A DNA stretch of 26,085 bases from Prolixibacteraceae bacterium (GCA_016930735.1 JAFGGF010000202.1:1-26085), one strand, 5' to 3'. Shown: positions 8,811-16,298, numbered from the stretch's first letter. Numbers and translations are program-made. Notes: generated from the letters alone by a model not told the origin.

Positions 8811-9442
8811 TGTGCTTCAGCCATTTGTTTAAACATTTCTATAGAATCGAGGCACATCTTCTGAATTACCGGATCCTGTAAAAATCGGGGAAGAACTGGT
8901 TTTGAAAACGATACAGCCTGATATGTCACATGAGTTTTTCCCGTCGATTCAAAAATGAATTGCCACTTGCACCGATAATTCCTTATGCGTTCAACTCCTT
9001 TCATCTCAGGCATTTTTCCAGGTTCAGATTCAACCAGAAGAATTGCATTTTTTTCAAGAAGAGTTAACTTGTAATTTGCAACCAGATCTTTTTGTTTAAA
9101 AGGCCAGGGATAATCCATCATCGACCAAATTAGCCAGGATTGGTCATTTATTTCCAGAATCCTGCATTCGCGGGTTCCGACCGCCCATTTATAAAAACTG
9201 GAAGAATCCCTGAATTGTTGCAAAATGGAATGAATACTCGCATCAACATTAAAATCAACCTTCATTTCCCTGAATTCATTTTTGCTTTCTGATAAAATCC
9301 AACGGTAAGAAAGTACTATTCCATTCTCCTGCCTGGCTACTTCCCAATCTGTGTTTTTAGTATTCCGCCCTGTTCCGGAAACCTTTAATAAAATCAAAAG
9401 GAATACGGTCAGAGTAAAAAAAAATTTCTGATTTTTTATCAT
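8807..9442 (-). CDS. START-domain (lipid-binding) protein, exported
   Basis: A 211-residue protein with an N-terminal hydrophobic signal (KFFFTLTVFLLILLKVSG) followed by a START/SRPBCC domain: WEVARQENGIVLSYRWI, the IHSILQQFRDSSSFYKWA helix region, WLIWSMMDYPWPFKQKDLV and the final helix LQDPVIQKMCLDSIEMFKQMAEAQ. START domains hold a hydrophobic ligand in a deep cavity. This one would act in the periplasm or attached to the membrane, but its ligand cannot be read from the sequence. It is the first gene of the operon, with a good promoter box upstream, and is joined to DUF2062 by an ATGA overlap. Confidence 0.85.
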   Translation of the reverse strand: MIKNQKFFFTLTVFLLILLKVSGTGRNTKNTDWEVARQENGIVLSYRWILSESKNEFREMKVDFNVDASIHSILQQFRDSSSFYKWAVGTRECRILEINDQSWLIWSMMDYPWPFKQKDLVANYKLTLLEKNAILLVESEPGKMPEMKGVERIRNYRCKWQFIFESTGKTHVTYQAVSFSKPVLPRFLQDPVIQKMCLDSIEMFKQMAEAQ

Positions 9443-9468
9443 GGCTTAAAAATTTAATTGTTCGAAGG

Positions 9469-9476
9469 CAAACCTA
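9469..9476 (-). promoter_or_regulatory. Promoter -7 element for the START-DUF2062-SDR-kinase operon
   Basis: The minus strand reads TAGGTTTGC, an exact TAnnTTTG(C) box, about 26 nt before the ATG at 9442. A TTTTA at 9497-9501 lies at about the expected 20-nt spacing for the -33 box (consensus TTTG). The sequence match is direct; activity is inferred. Confidence 0.5.
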
Positions 9477-9561
9477 TGAATATATTTACGTCATGTTAAA
9501 ACAAATCCTGTGAACCGTAATATTTTTAAATAAACTGTAGAAAACCGGTTTTAAACCGGGC

Positions 9562-9593
9562 AAAAAAAAATCCCGCCTGAATACAGACGGGAT
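9562..9593 (-). terminator. Rho-independent terminator of the DUF1080 gene
   Basis: On the minus strand, a 10-bp stem (9584-9593 with 9570-9579, one G-T pair) closes a 4-nt loop (9580-9583) and is followed directly by eight T residues (9569-9562). It starts 25 nt after the DUF1080 stop. A second small hairpin, CCGGTTT with AAACCGG (9545-9559), follows in tandem without a long T tract. Confidence 0.9.
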
Positions 9594-9617
9594 CAACCTA
9601 TCTCAGATAATTTTTCT

Positions 9618-10337
9618 TTATAATTCTTTAATTTTAATAACTCTGAACTTTGTAAGTCCTCCATGATCCTGAAGCCCTATGCTTCCGGTTTCAGAAATGC
9701 CGTAAAATGGTTCTTCTGCCCATTTACTGTTTGCTTTACGGGCTTTCCAGTCGTCATCCCATAATTCATAATCGACTACCTTAATACCGTTTAACCAGTT
9801 TTCAACATGGGTGCCGTTAACAATAATTTTTGAAGTATTCCATTCGCCGGCTTTAACTTTTTCAGCTCCTTCGGGAGCATGCATTCCGTAATTTGCCCCA
9901 CTGTACTGAGATGCTTCCAATTCTCCGGGCCAACCTGTATCGTCTATTAACTGGTATTCAGGTCCTGATTTATATATTGCATCAGTATTTCCTTCCTGTA
10001 CATGGAAGAAAATACCCGAATTACTTTCCGGATCAATGTTCCATTCCACTACCAGTTCAAAATTTTTATACTGTTTTTTAGTAATGATATCGCCTCCATG
10101 GTCACTACCAACTCCCGAATTTTCTAGGATACCGTCCACAATTTTCCAGCCGGTAACTTCACCATCATTAAAAAGTTTCCAGTTATCAAGCGACTTACCA
10201 TCGAACAAAAGTTCCCAGCCATCATCTTCGGCTGCCTTTACAGGTTCAGATTCCACTGTTTCTTTCTTGCCGGAATTTGTACATGAAACAAATCCTATAA
10301 GAAAAAAACTTACTAATAATAAAGTCAGGTTTTTCAT
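9618..10337 (-). CDS. DUF1080 (3-keto-disaccharide hydrolase domain) lipoprotein
   Basis: A 239-residue exported lipoprotein with lipobox GFVSC (Cys19). The mature part is one DUF1080 domain with a concanavalin-like fold: WELLFDGKSLDNWKLF (about 42-57), GDIITKKQYKNFELVVEW, NSGIFFHVQEG, EYQLIDDTGWPG, the NGTHVENWLNG turn and the closing GSIGLQDHGG...FRVIKIKEL. Members are predicted glycoside-binding or glycosidase-type enzymes; some act on 3-keto sugars. The actual substrate is unknown. It is monocistronic: divergent from the BtpA gene and followed by a strong terminator. Confidence 0.92.
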   Translation of the reverse strand: MKNLTLLLVSFFLIGFVSCTNSGKKETVESEPVKAAEDDGWELLFDGKSLDNWKLFNDGEVTGWKIVDGILENSGVGSDHGGDIITKKQYKNFELVVEWNIDPESNSGIFFHVQEGNTDAIYKSGPEYQLIDDTGWPGELEASQYSGANYGMHAPEGAEKVKAGEWNTSKIIVNGTHVENWLNGIKVVDYELWDDDWKARKANSKWAEEPFYGISETGSIGLQDHGGLTKFRVIKIKEL

Positions 10338-10375
10338 AATGAAATAATTAGTTTAAGATTTAAACTATGAAAATA

Positions 10376-10404
10376 CAAATTCATTGGCTATTATGGTAAT
10401 CAAA
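10376..10404 (-). promoter_or_regulatory. Candidate promoter of the DUF1080 gene
   Basis: On the minus strand a TTTG (10404-10401) is followed after 17 nt by TGAATTTG (10383-10376), one mismatch from TAnnTTTG, leaving a leader of roughly 30 nt before the ATG at 10337. The spacing is slightly short for Bacteroidota promoters. Confidence 0.3.
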
Positions 10405-10472
10405 TAAAAAAAATTGGTCAATTTCAAAAAGTTAAAATATTTCAACTTATTTTTAAAGGAAATCCTGCAGGT

Positions 10473-11273
10473 ATGTTTTCAGACTTCAAAAATAAAAAGG
10501 CGATTATCGGGATGGTGCATGTTGGTGCTTTACCGGGTACACCAAACAATAAATTGCCAGTTAAAGCTCTGGTTGAGAAAGCATTGGCTGAGAGCCGGAT
10601 TTACGAAGATGAAGGATTTGATGCAATTCTGATAGAGAATATGCACGACCGTCCTTACTTAAACCGGAATGTGGGGCCGGAAATTGTGGCAACACTTACG
10701 CGTATCTGTTCTGAAATAAAGAATGTAATAAAAATACCGGCAGGCCTGCAAATCCTGGCAGGAGCAAATAAAGATGCTCTTGCCGTTGCAAATGCCTGCG
10801 ATTTTGATTTTGTGAGAACTGAAGGATTTGTGTTCGGCCATCTTGCTGATGAAGGAATGATGAACAGCGATGCAGGGGAACTCCTTCGGTACCGGAAAAT
10901 GATCGGAGCAGAAAATGTGAAGATCTTTACCGACATTAAAAAGAAACATTCATCGCATGTCATTACCGAAGATATTTCGCTGGTGGAAACAGCTAAGGCT
11001 GCTGAATATTTCCTTAGCGACGGATTAATTGTAACCGGAGCCTCAACAGGCATGGAAACCAATCTGGAAGATGTTAAAGCTGTTAAAGAAAATTCCCGGC
11101 TGCCTGTAATTGTAGGTTCAGGTGTAAATACAGATAATGTTATAATTTTATGGGATTATGCCGATGCTTTTATAATTGGGTCTTCGGTGAAATATGATGG
11201 ACGGTGGGAAAATGACCTGGATCGTGAACGCATCAGGAATTTTGTTAACGAAGTAAAAAAACCGAATCGATAA
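10473..11273 (+). CDS. BtpA/SgcQ-family TIM-barrel protein
   Basis: A 266-residue cytoplasmic protein of the BtpA family, recognised by KAIIGMVHVGALPGTP (9-24), EGFDAILIENMHDRPY (about 48-63), the IPAGLQILAGANKDALAVA stretch, FVRTEGFVFGH, the HVITEDISLVETA segment and the phosphate-binding-like GSGVNTDNV region near the C terminus. Cyanobacterial BtpA is linked to photosystem I stability, and SgcQ belongs to a sugar-utilisation locus. In a non-phototroph the enzymatic role is unknown, though the barrel resembles nucleoside/sugar-phosphate enzymes. It is followed after 3 nt by the NfeD-LytTR gene, so the two share an operon. Confidence 0.9.
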   Translation: MFSDFKNKKAIIGMVHVGALPGTPNNKLPVKALVEKALAESRIYEDEGFDAILIENMHDRPYLNRNVGPEIVATLTRICSEIKNVIKIPAGLQILAGANKDALAVANACDFDFVRTEGFVFGHLADEGMMNSDAGELLRYRKMIGAENVKIFTDIKKKHSSHVITEDISLVETAKAAEYFLSDGLIVTGASTGMETNLEDVKAVKENSRLPVIVGSGVNTDNVIILWDYADAFIIGSSVKYDGRWENDLDRERIRNFVNEVKKPNR

Positions 11274-11276
11274 AAT

Positions 11277-12107
11277 ATGGAATTTGAAGTCTGGCAATTG
11301 TGGGTTGTGGCCGCAATTGTTTTTGTTTTACTGGAAATTTTCATTCCTTCGTTTGTAATGCTAAGTATAGGCTTGGGTTGTATTTTTGCCACATTTGGAG
11401 CCTTAATGCACGGACCGGTTGCCTTACAGGTCAGTTTTTTTATAATCGGAACACTTACCGGATTTTTAGGAGTAAAACCTTTTATGGTTAAATACGCTTA
11501 TCAGAAAAAAAGCATTCAGACCAATGCCAGCGGATTGATAGGAAGAATTGGGAGAGTTGTTGAAGAAATAAATCCCGAAACCGGAACAGGTTGTGTCGCA
11601 ATCGATGGCGACCTGTGGTCAGCACGGTCGGAATCCGATTCATTTATCCCCTTATCTGAAAAAGTTAAAGTGATACGGCTTGACAGTATTATTGTTTATG
11701 TTGATCCTGCCGGGGAAGCACATAGAAAAACAGAAATCCCAAAAAATATCGGTGAAGTTAACTCAGCCAAATTCCTGGTCAGGATAGGAAACCGTACCAT
11801 TTATGTCAGATATGAAGATACTTTTTATTTATATTCAAAAAATAAAATTACCCATGTTGTAACAACTGAAGGGAAAAAGTTTGTCCTTGATGATTCGCTT
11901 GATAAGTTGGAACAGACGCTTCCTGCCGAAGTGTTTTTCAGAGCCAATCGGCAGTACATCCTTAAAAAAGATATCATTTCGGAATATAAATCGACTGAAA
12001 ACGGTAAAATTGAAGTGCAGTTAAAACCTCTTGGCGGGGTAACCAAAAGCATTTCGGTAAGCCGTTTAAAAGCACATGCATTTCGGCAATGGATCAACCA
12101 TTCATAA
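11277..12107 (+). CDS. NfeD-like membrane protein fused to a LytTR DNA-binding domain
   Basis: A 276-residue two-part protein. Residues 1-146 are a complete short NfeD protein: MEFEVWQLWVV, three membrane helices (about 5-27, 29-45, 50-66) and an OB-fold (about 82-146: GLIGRIGRVVEEI, GDLWSARSES, VKVIRLDSIIVYV). After a charged linker, residues about 166-273 are a LytTR domain (GNRTIYVRYEDTFYLYS, KKFVLDDSLDKLEQTLP, FFRANRQYILKKDIISEY, SISVSRLKAHAFRQWI). This would tether a DNA-binding domain to the cytoplasmic face of the membrane. NfeD proteins partner with SPFH/stomatin proteins, and an NfeD plus SPFH pair follows. The first 146 residues closely resemble the next gene's product, which suggests duplication and domain capture. 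The reading frame is continuous across the join, with no sign of a frameshift. Confidence 0.93.
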   Translation: MEFEVWQLWVVAAIVFVLLEIFIPSFVMLSIGLGCIFATFGALMHGPVALQVSFFIIGTLTGFLGVKPFMVKYAYQKKSIQTNASGLIGRIGRVVEEINPETGTGCVAIDGDLWSARSESDSFIPLSEKVKVIRLDSIIVYVDPAGEAHRKTEIPKNIGEVNSAKFLVRIGNRTIYVRYEDTFYLYSKNKITHVVTTEGKKFVLDDSLDKLEQTLPAEVFFRANRQYILKKDIISEYKSTENGKIEVQLKPLGGVTKSISVSRLKAHAFRQWINHS

Positions 12108-12119
12108 ATATCATTTCAG

Positions 12120-12149
12120 GCTGTTTGTCGCAAAAAACCTGTCGTTTGG
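12120..12149 (+). promoter_or_regulatory. Candidate LytTR-type direct repeat upstream of nfeD-SPFH
   Basis: Two 9-mers, GCTGTTTGT (12120-12128) and GTCGTTTGG (12141-12149), share the GTTTG core and repeat with exactly 21 nt between equivalent bases. This is the half-site and spacing style of LytTR regulator sites (core GTTN[AG][TG]). They lie about 45-75 nt upstream of a Bacteroidota -7 box. The first positions of the half-sites do not match the general consensus, so this is a hypothesis. Confidence 0.3.
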
Positions 12150-12169
12150 GCAAAGTAGCCATCAATTTT

Positions 12170-12201
12170 TTTTCACATGATAAACAGGCAAATTAACTTT
12201 G
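12170..12201 (+). promoter_or_regulatory. Candidate promoter for nfeD-SPFH
   Basis: TAACTTTG at 12194-12201 is a perfect -7 match, and a TTTC at 12171-12174 sits 19 nt upstream where TTTG is expected. Transcription would start near 12208, about 20 nt before the ATG at 12229. This would let nfeD and the SPFH gene be expressed separately from the BtpA/NfeD-LytTR pair. Confidence 0.5.
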
Positions 12202-12228
12202 ATTGTCAATTCTTAAAAAACAATTGTT

Positions 12229-12669
12229 ATGGAATTTGAACTTTGGCACATTTGGATCATAATCGCCTTAATCTGTTTTATCATGGAAATATTTATTCCT
12301 TCATTTATCTTATTTAATTTTGGTATCGGAGCACTAATCGGCTCACTTGTTGCCGGATTGAACCTTTCGCTTGAATGGCAAATCGTTTTTTTCTCGGCAG
12401 GTACCATAATGAGTTTCTTCCTGATAAGGCCTGCCATGAAAAAATTTGCATACAGCAGGTCGCATAATATCTCAACTAATGTTGATGGGATGATCGGCAA
12501 AATAGCAAAAGTCATAGAACCGATCGACAATTTAAACAACGAAGGACGTGTTTCGCTTGACGGAGATTTCTGGCAGGCCCGTTCTGAAAACAATGAAAAA
12601 ATATCAGCAGGTACACCTGTTGAAGTTGTCCGAGTTAAAAGTATAGTATTAATTGTAAAACCTTTATAA
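12229..12669 (+). CDS. NfeD-like protein (short form)
   Basis: A 146-residue inner-membrane protein with three hydrophobic segments (about 6-25, 28-44, 50-67) and a C-terminal OB-fold domain (about 85-146: DGMIGKIAKVIE, GRVSLDGDFWQARSE, VEVVRVKSIVLIV). Short NfeD proteins (NfeD1b type) partner an SPFH protein encoded next to them, as here with an 11-nt gap, and help organise membrane microdomains. It lacks the ClpP-like protease domain of long NfeD proteins. Its sequence parallels the N-terminal half of the preceding fusion gene (for example IFIPSF at the same residues, 21-26), marking a tandem paralogue pair. Confidence 0.93.
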   Translation: MEFELWHIWIIIALICFIMEIFIPSFILFNFGIGALIGSLVAGLNLSLEWQIVFFSAGTIMSFFLIRPAMKKFAYSRSHNISTNVDGMIGKIAKVIEPIDNLNNEGRVSLDGDFWQARSENNEKISAGTPVEVVRVKSIVLIVKPL

Positions 12670-12680
12670 ATTTTTAAACC

Positions 12681-13661
12681 ATGAATGCAACAACCCTTAT
12701 TTTGATTTTACTGGCAGTTTTTGTAATTGTTTTTGCAGCTGCCGGTATCCGTATTGTTCAGCAATCGCAAACCATGCTAATAGAAAGGCTTGGGAAATAC
12801 CACCGTACTTTGAGTTCCGGGATCAATATTATTATTCCGATTATTGATGTTCCGCGTAAAATTACCTGGCGGTATGTGCGTGAAGATTTTGACGGTAGGA
12901 AAATAGTAAATTTCCGGACCAAAGACCGGATTGACCTGCGTGAGACTGTTTACGATTTCCCGAAACAAAATGTAATTACCAAAGATAATGTTGGCACTGA
13001 AATTAATGCCCTGCTTTATTTTCAGATTATGGATCCGATTAAGGCCATGTATGAAATTGAAAACCTACCCGATGCCATAGAAAAATTAACCCAAACTACT
13101 TTAAGGAATGTTATCGGCGAACTCGACCTGGATGAAACCCTTACTTCACGCGATACAATAAACAGCAAACTGCGGATCATCCTCGACGATGCCACCAATA
13201 AATGGGGTGTAAAGGTAAACCGCGTTGAACTGCAGGATATCAATCCGCCAAGGGATATCCGTGATGCCATGGAAAAACAAATGCGTGCCGAACGTGACCG
13301 TAGGGCAAAAATCCTCGAAGCTGAAGGATTGAAAAAATCCATGATCCTTGAAGCCGAAGGTTTCAAAGAATCACAGATCAATAAAGCCGAAGGTGAAAAA
13401 CAGGCTGAAATTTTAAAAGCCGAAGGTGATGCACAGGCCCGCATCAGGCGTGCCGAAGGAGAAGCTTCTGCAATCCTTAAGGTTACTGAGGCAATAGCCA
13501 AAAACGGCGACCCGATCAATTACCTGGTAGCCATGAAATACCTTGAAACATTTAAAGAAATGGTTAGTGGAGAAGATAATAAAACCGTTTACCTGCCTTA
13601 CGAAGCAAGCGGAATTTTAAGTTCTATAGGTGGAATTAAAGACTTACTAAAAAATTCCTGA
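12681..13661 (+). CDS. SPFH/band 7 (stomatin/paraslipin-like) protein
   Basis: A 326-residue protein with an N-terminal membrane anchor (about 5-24) and an SPFH domain (about 25-200: RIVQQSQTMLIERLGKYHRTLSSGINIIIP, TKDRIDLRETVYDFP, QNVITKDNVGTEINALLYFQI). It is followed by a charged coiled-coil stalk built of five 11-residue repeats of the form [IL]xxAEGxxxxx (211-265), then a short oligomerisation tail (INYLVAMKYLETFKEM). Such proteins form large membrane rings with NfeD partners and affect membrane order or protein quality control. It is the last gene of the operon, followed by a palindromic unit and then a terminator. Confidence 0.95.
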   Translation: MNATTLILILLAVFVIVFAAAGIRIVQQSQTMLIERLGKYHRTLSSGINIIIPIIDVPRKITWRYVREDFDGRKIVNFRTKDRIDLRETVYDFPKQNVITKDNVGTEINALLYFQIMDPIKAMYEIENLPDAIEKLTQTTLRNVIGELDLDETLTSRDTINSKLRIILDDATNKWGVKVNRVELQDINPPRDIRDAMEKQMRAERDRRAKILEAEGLKKSMILEAEGFKESQINKAEGEKQAEILKAEGDAQARIRRAEGEASAILKVTEAIAKNGDPINYLVAMKYLETFKEMVSGEDNKTVYLPYEASGILSSIGGIKDLLKNS

Positions 13662-13675
13662 CCCCCTCTTAAATT

Positions 13676-13730
13676 CTCCCCCTACTCGTAGGGTGGATTC
13701 CGTTGAAGAATAAAACGGAATACCAGGGGG
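13676..13730. repeat. Palindromic intergenic unit after the SPFH gene
   Basis: CCCCCT (13678-13683) pairs with AGGGGG (13725-13730). Inside, ATTCCGTT (13697-13704) pairs with AACGGAAT (13714-13721), and CCTAC pairs with GTAGG (13681-13691). The nested, C-rich-to-G-rich design resembles dispersed intergenic palindromes and has no T tract, so it is not an ordinary terminator. I see no second full copy in the window. Confidence 0.45.
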
Positions 13731-13799
13731 TAAAAAATTGTCATCAAATATTTTTCAAGCATAAGAGGCGGATAGCTCTTTCTATTATTTGGTTTGAAG

Positions 13800-13832
13800 A
13801 TCCTCCGGCAAATTGCCGGGGGATTTCTTTTT
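13800..13832 (+). terminator. Rho-independent terminator of the nfeD-SPFH operon
   Basis: Stem ATCCTCCGGC (13800-13809) with GCCGGGGGAT (13815-13824, one G-T pair) closes a 5-nt loop and is followed by TTCTTTTT. The T run extends into the last codon of the convergent TonB receptor gene. The reverse direction lacks a T tract. Confidence 0.85.
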
Positions 13833-16173
13833 AAAACTCAATTTTGTAACTGATATTCGGAATGAACAACAAATCTTCAACCTGTTCAATTTTATTTGTA
13901 TCCTTATTGAATTCATATTCCTGAAATTCTTTATGCCCCAAAGCATTGATCAGATGGAACGACCAGATGGAAGAATGGTTCAGTTTATTTTTTCGATAAC
14001 TTAAAGACAGAGACAAAATCGGTGCATTGGGAAGCTGAAACTCGTAAGCCCGGCTGTAGTCTTCCACAATTTCTTTTTGTGCCAGGGTCTCCGTTTCATT
14101 CAACGGAATTATACGGTTTCCTCCCATATAAGTCAGTCGGATATTGGCATTAAACAAATTTTGTTTGCCTTTGCCTACCAACCATTCTTTTCCACCCATG
14201 GCATTAAAAACATAGTTTCTGCTGTAGGCTGTATTTCGTTCAATCCCGTCGCCTCCGGTATATTTTGAATCAAAAACCGAAGCTGTGAATAAATAATACA
14301 AACCATGATTCAGGAATCTTTCCAATGTAACATCAACACCATAATTTTTCCCGGAACCTGAATTTACCAGGGTTTGATTAAATCCATATGTTTCCTTTAA
14401 GTTAATGGTTGAAATATAGCTGTCAGGAACAACCGGAATATTTACCAACTTCTGAAAGAATGGTTCAATTTTCAGGAACAGGTTATCGTTCAACTGTGCT
14501 TCGTACCCCATAACGAAATGATGTGATTTGTTAAAATCAAGTTTTTTGTTTGGCATGATTGTTTGTCCTGAAACATTTTGTTCAACAAAATAAAGCTGAA
14601 GTGATTCAACCTGGCTGTGTAAACCATATGCAAATGAAACAGTCTGGTTTGAAATAATTTTCAAGCTTATTCCAACACGTGGTTCAAACGAAAAATTATG
14701 ATTCAGTCCAAAATATTGAGAATGAAATCCCATATTTAAAGTTAACCGGTCCGTAGGGGTAAACTTTGATTGCGTGTAAAACTGATACAAACTGCTACCG
14801 TTTTTTTCAGAAGCATATGTTACCATTTCTTTGCCGTAATCATCCGCTTTTTTAATATCCATATTATACATCAGCCTGTCGATTATAAATCCGGTTCGGT
14901 TGGTATGTTTTGCATTGAATTTATGATTCAGAAATCCGGTAAAGGTCAGTTTCCATTTATAATCTTTAACATTTCGTTTTGGCAGCAATACCATTTGTTC
15001 GTTAAACCGGTCCTGCGACCAGTCGAGGCTGTTTTCAGTAGCAGCCAGTGTTGTTTGAAAATAGGTGTTCGTCCCAATGACTTTTTTAAAATTTAATCCA
15101 ACAGCCCCCATGGTAAGCCTGGTTTCAAATTCTTTGGGGTCATCGTTATTTTCCCATTTTAATGAATCGTTTATCGCTTCCTTCCCTTGAAAATCGTAAG
15201 CCCCGATTCCCCAAAGCGAAATAGTTCCCGACTTAACAGGAAAATTAAGTTTAAAAGATAAATCCTGATATGTTAATTTTCCCATTTCTTTAGGAAGTAT
15301 GGGGGCAAGAAGGCCAAGGGTTGAGTATCGGTAATTAAAAAGATAGGAAGAACGTTTTCCTTTAACAAAAGGGCCTTCAGAAGCAAAATCAATTCCTACA
15401 GCTCCCACCTGAAACACATGTTCATGTTTTTCGGTATTTCCGGTTCGCAGGTTAATATCAAAAACCCCTGACAACGCATTCCCGTATTCAGCAGGAAAAG
15501 CTCCCGTGAAAAAATCGGATGTTGCCATGGTTTGGCTACTGAGTGCCGTTACGGCACCACCTCCCAAAGAAATATAATCGGCAAAATGATTGGGATTGGG
15601 GATTTGTACGCCTTCCATCCTCCATAGCAAACCTTTGGGTGAATTACCCCTGACCACTATTCCGTTGTTTCCCAAACTTTGTGCTACTCCGGCATATGAA
15701 GAAACCAGCCTGGCCGGGTCGTCAAATCCTCCCGCATAACGGTTTGCCTGTTCCATATTTACCTGTATTGCACTAAGTGTCGTCATCGAATTTTTAGGAC
15801 GGTTTTTGTTTGAAAGAGCCTTAACAGTAACCTCATCCACTTCATTTACCGATTCTTTTAACCCAATATTTAAAACAACTTCTTTTCCGGTTCCCACAAC
15901 TATTTCCCTGACAACATAGGACTTATAACCAATATAACTTACCAGGATGTCGTACCTGCCGACTTCGACATTTTCAATCCGAAAAAATCCAACAGCATCA
16001 GTGCCGGATCCTTTTAATGGATTGGAATCAACAATTGTTACAGTAGCACCCGGTAATGGAGAGTTCGATTCAACATCAAAAACTTTTCCTTTAATTGTTT
16101 GGGTTAAAACCTGTGGTTTGGAAGAAATCTGAAAAACCAACAGGAGAAATAAAAATACAATAACTTTTTTCAT
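13831..16173 (-). CDS. TonB-dependent receptor with carboxypeptidase-regulatory-like N-terminal domain
   Basis: An outer-membrane active transporter of 780 residues. It has a signal peptide (MKKVIVFLFLLLVFQISS), a CarboxypepD_reg-like beta-sandwich (about 27-108: IKGKVFDVESNSPLPGATV, VGRYDILVSYIGYK), a plug domain (about 115-240: NNGIVVRGNSPKGLLWRMEGVQIPNPNHF, AFPAEYGNALSGVFDINLRTGN) and a beta barrel ending in aromatic Phe (NISYKIEF), as needed for BAM recognition. The length is normal for this class but shorter than SusC receptors. No SusD-like lipoprotein or substrate gene is adjacent, so the ligand (siderophore, cofactor, peptide or other) is unknown. It is monocistronic, convergent with the SPFH operon and divergent from the PAS-LuxR gene. 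Confidence 0.93.
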   Translation of the reverse strand: MKKVIVFLFLLLVFQISSKPQVLTQTIKGKVFDVESNSPLPGATVTIVDSNPLKGSGTDAVGFFRIENVEVGRYDILVSYIGYKSYVVREIVVGTGKEVVLNIGLKESVNEVDEVTVKALSNKNRPKNSMTTLSAIQVNMEQANRYAGGFDDPARLVSSYAGVAQSLGNNGIVVRGNSPKGLLWRMEGVQIPNPNHFADYISLGGGAVTALSSQTMATSDFFTGAFPAEYGNALSGVFDINLRTGNTEKHEHVFQVGAVGIDFASEGPFVKGKRSSYLFNYRYSTLGLLAPILPKEMGKLTYQDLSFKLNFPVKSGTISLWGIGAYDFQGKEAINDSLKWENNDDPKEFETRLTMGAVGLNFKKVIGTNTYFQTTLAATENSLDWSQDRFNEQMVLLPKRNVKDYKWKLTFTGFLNHKFNAKHTNRTGFIIDRLMYNMDIKKADDYGKEMVTYASEKNGSSLYQFYTQSKFTPTDRLTLNMGFHSQYFGLNHNFSFEPRVGISLKIISNQTVSFAYGLHSQVESLQLYFVEQNVSGQTIMPNKKLDFNKSHHFVMGYEAQLNDNLFLKIEPFFQKLVNIPVVPDSYISTINLKETYGFNQTLVNSGSGKNYGVDVTLERFLNHGLYYLFTASVFDSKYTGGDGIERNTAYSRNYVFNAMGGKEWLVGKGKQNLFNANIRLTYMGGNRIIPLNETETLAQKEIVEDYSRAYEFQLPNAPILSLSLSYRKNKLNHSSIWSFHLINALGHKEFQEYEFNKDTNKIEQVEDLLFIPNISYKIEF

Positions 16174-16266
16174 CGTTTTCGGCTTTAAAAATCATTGACA
16201 AATATTTTACTGAAAGGCTGCAATAAAAAGGCTTCCAATCTGTTAATTATTAAACTGTTTAATGGC

Positions 16267-16298
16267 TTTTAAACTTTAACAAAGATTCAGTATCTTTT
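16267..16298 (+). promoter_or_regulatory. Candidate promoter of the PAS-LuxR regulator
   Basis: TTTT (16267-16270) and TATCTTTT (16291-16298) are each one base from TTTG and TAnnTTTG and lie 20 nt apart. Transcription would start near 16304, about 30 nt before the ATG at 16334. Confidence 0.3.

Noticed and set aside
10655..11062. Long open frame antisense to the BtpA gene
   Set aside because: It has no recognisable domain and lies wholly opposite a clear BtpA-family reading frame.
13022..13519. Serine/arginine-rich frame antisense to the SPFH repeat region
   Set aside because: Its composition is produced by the AEG-repeat codons on the other strand; it is not a gene.
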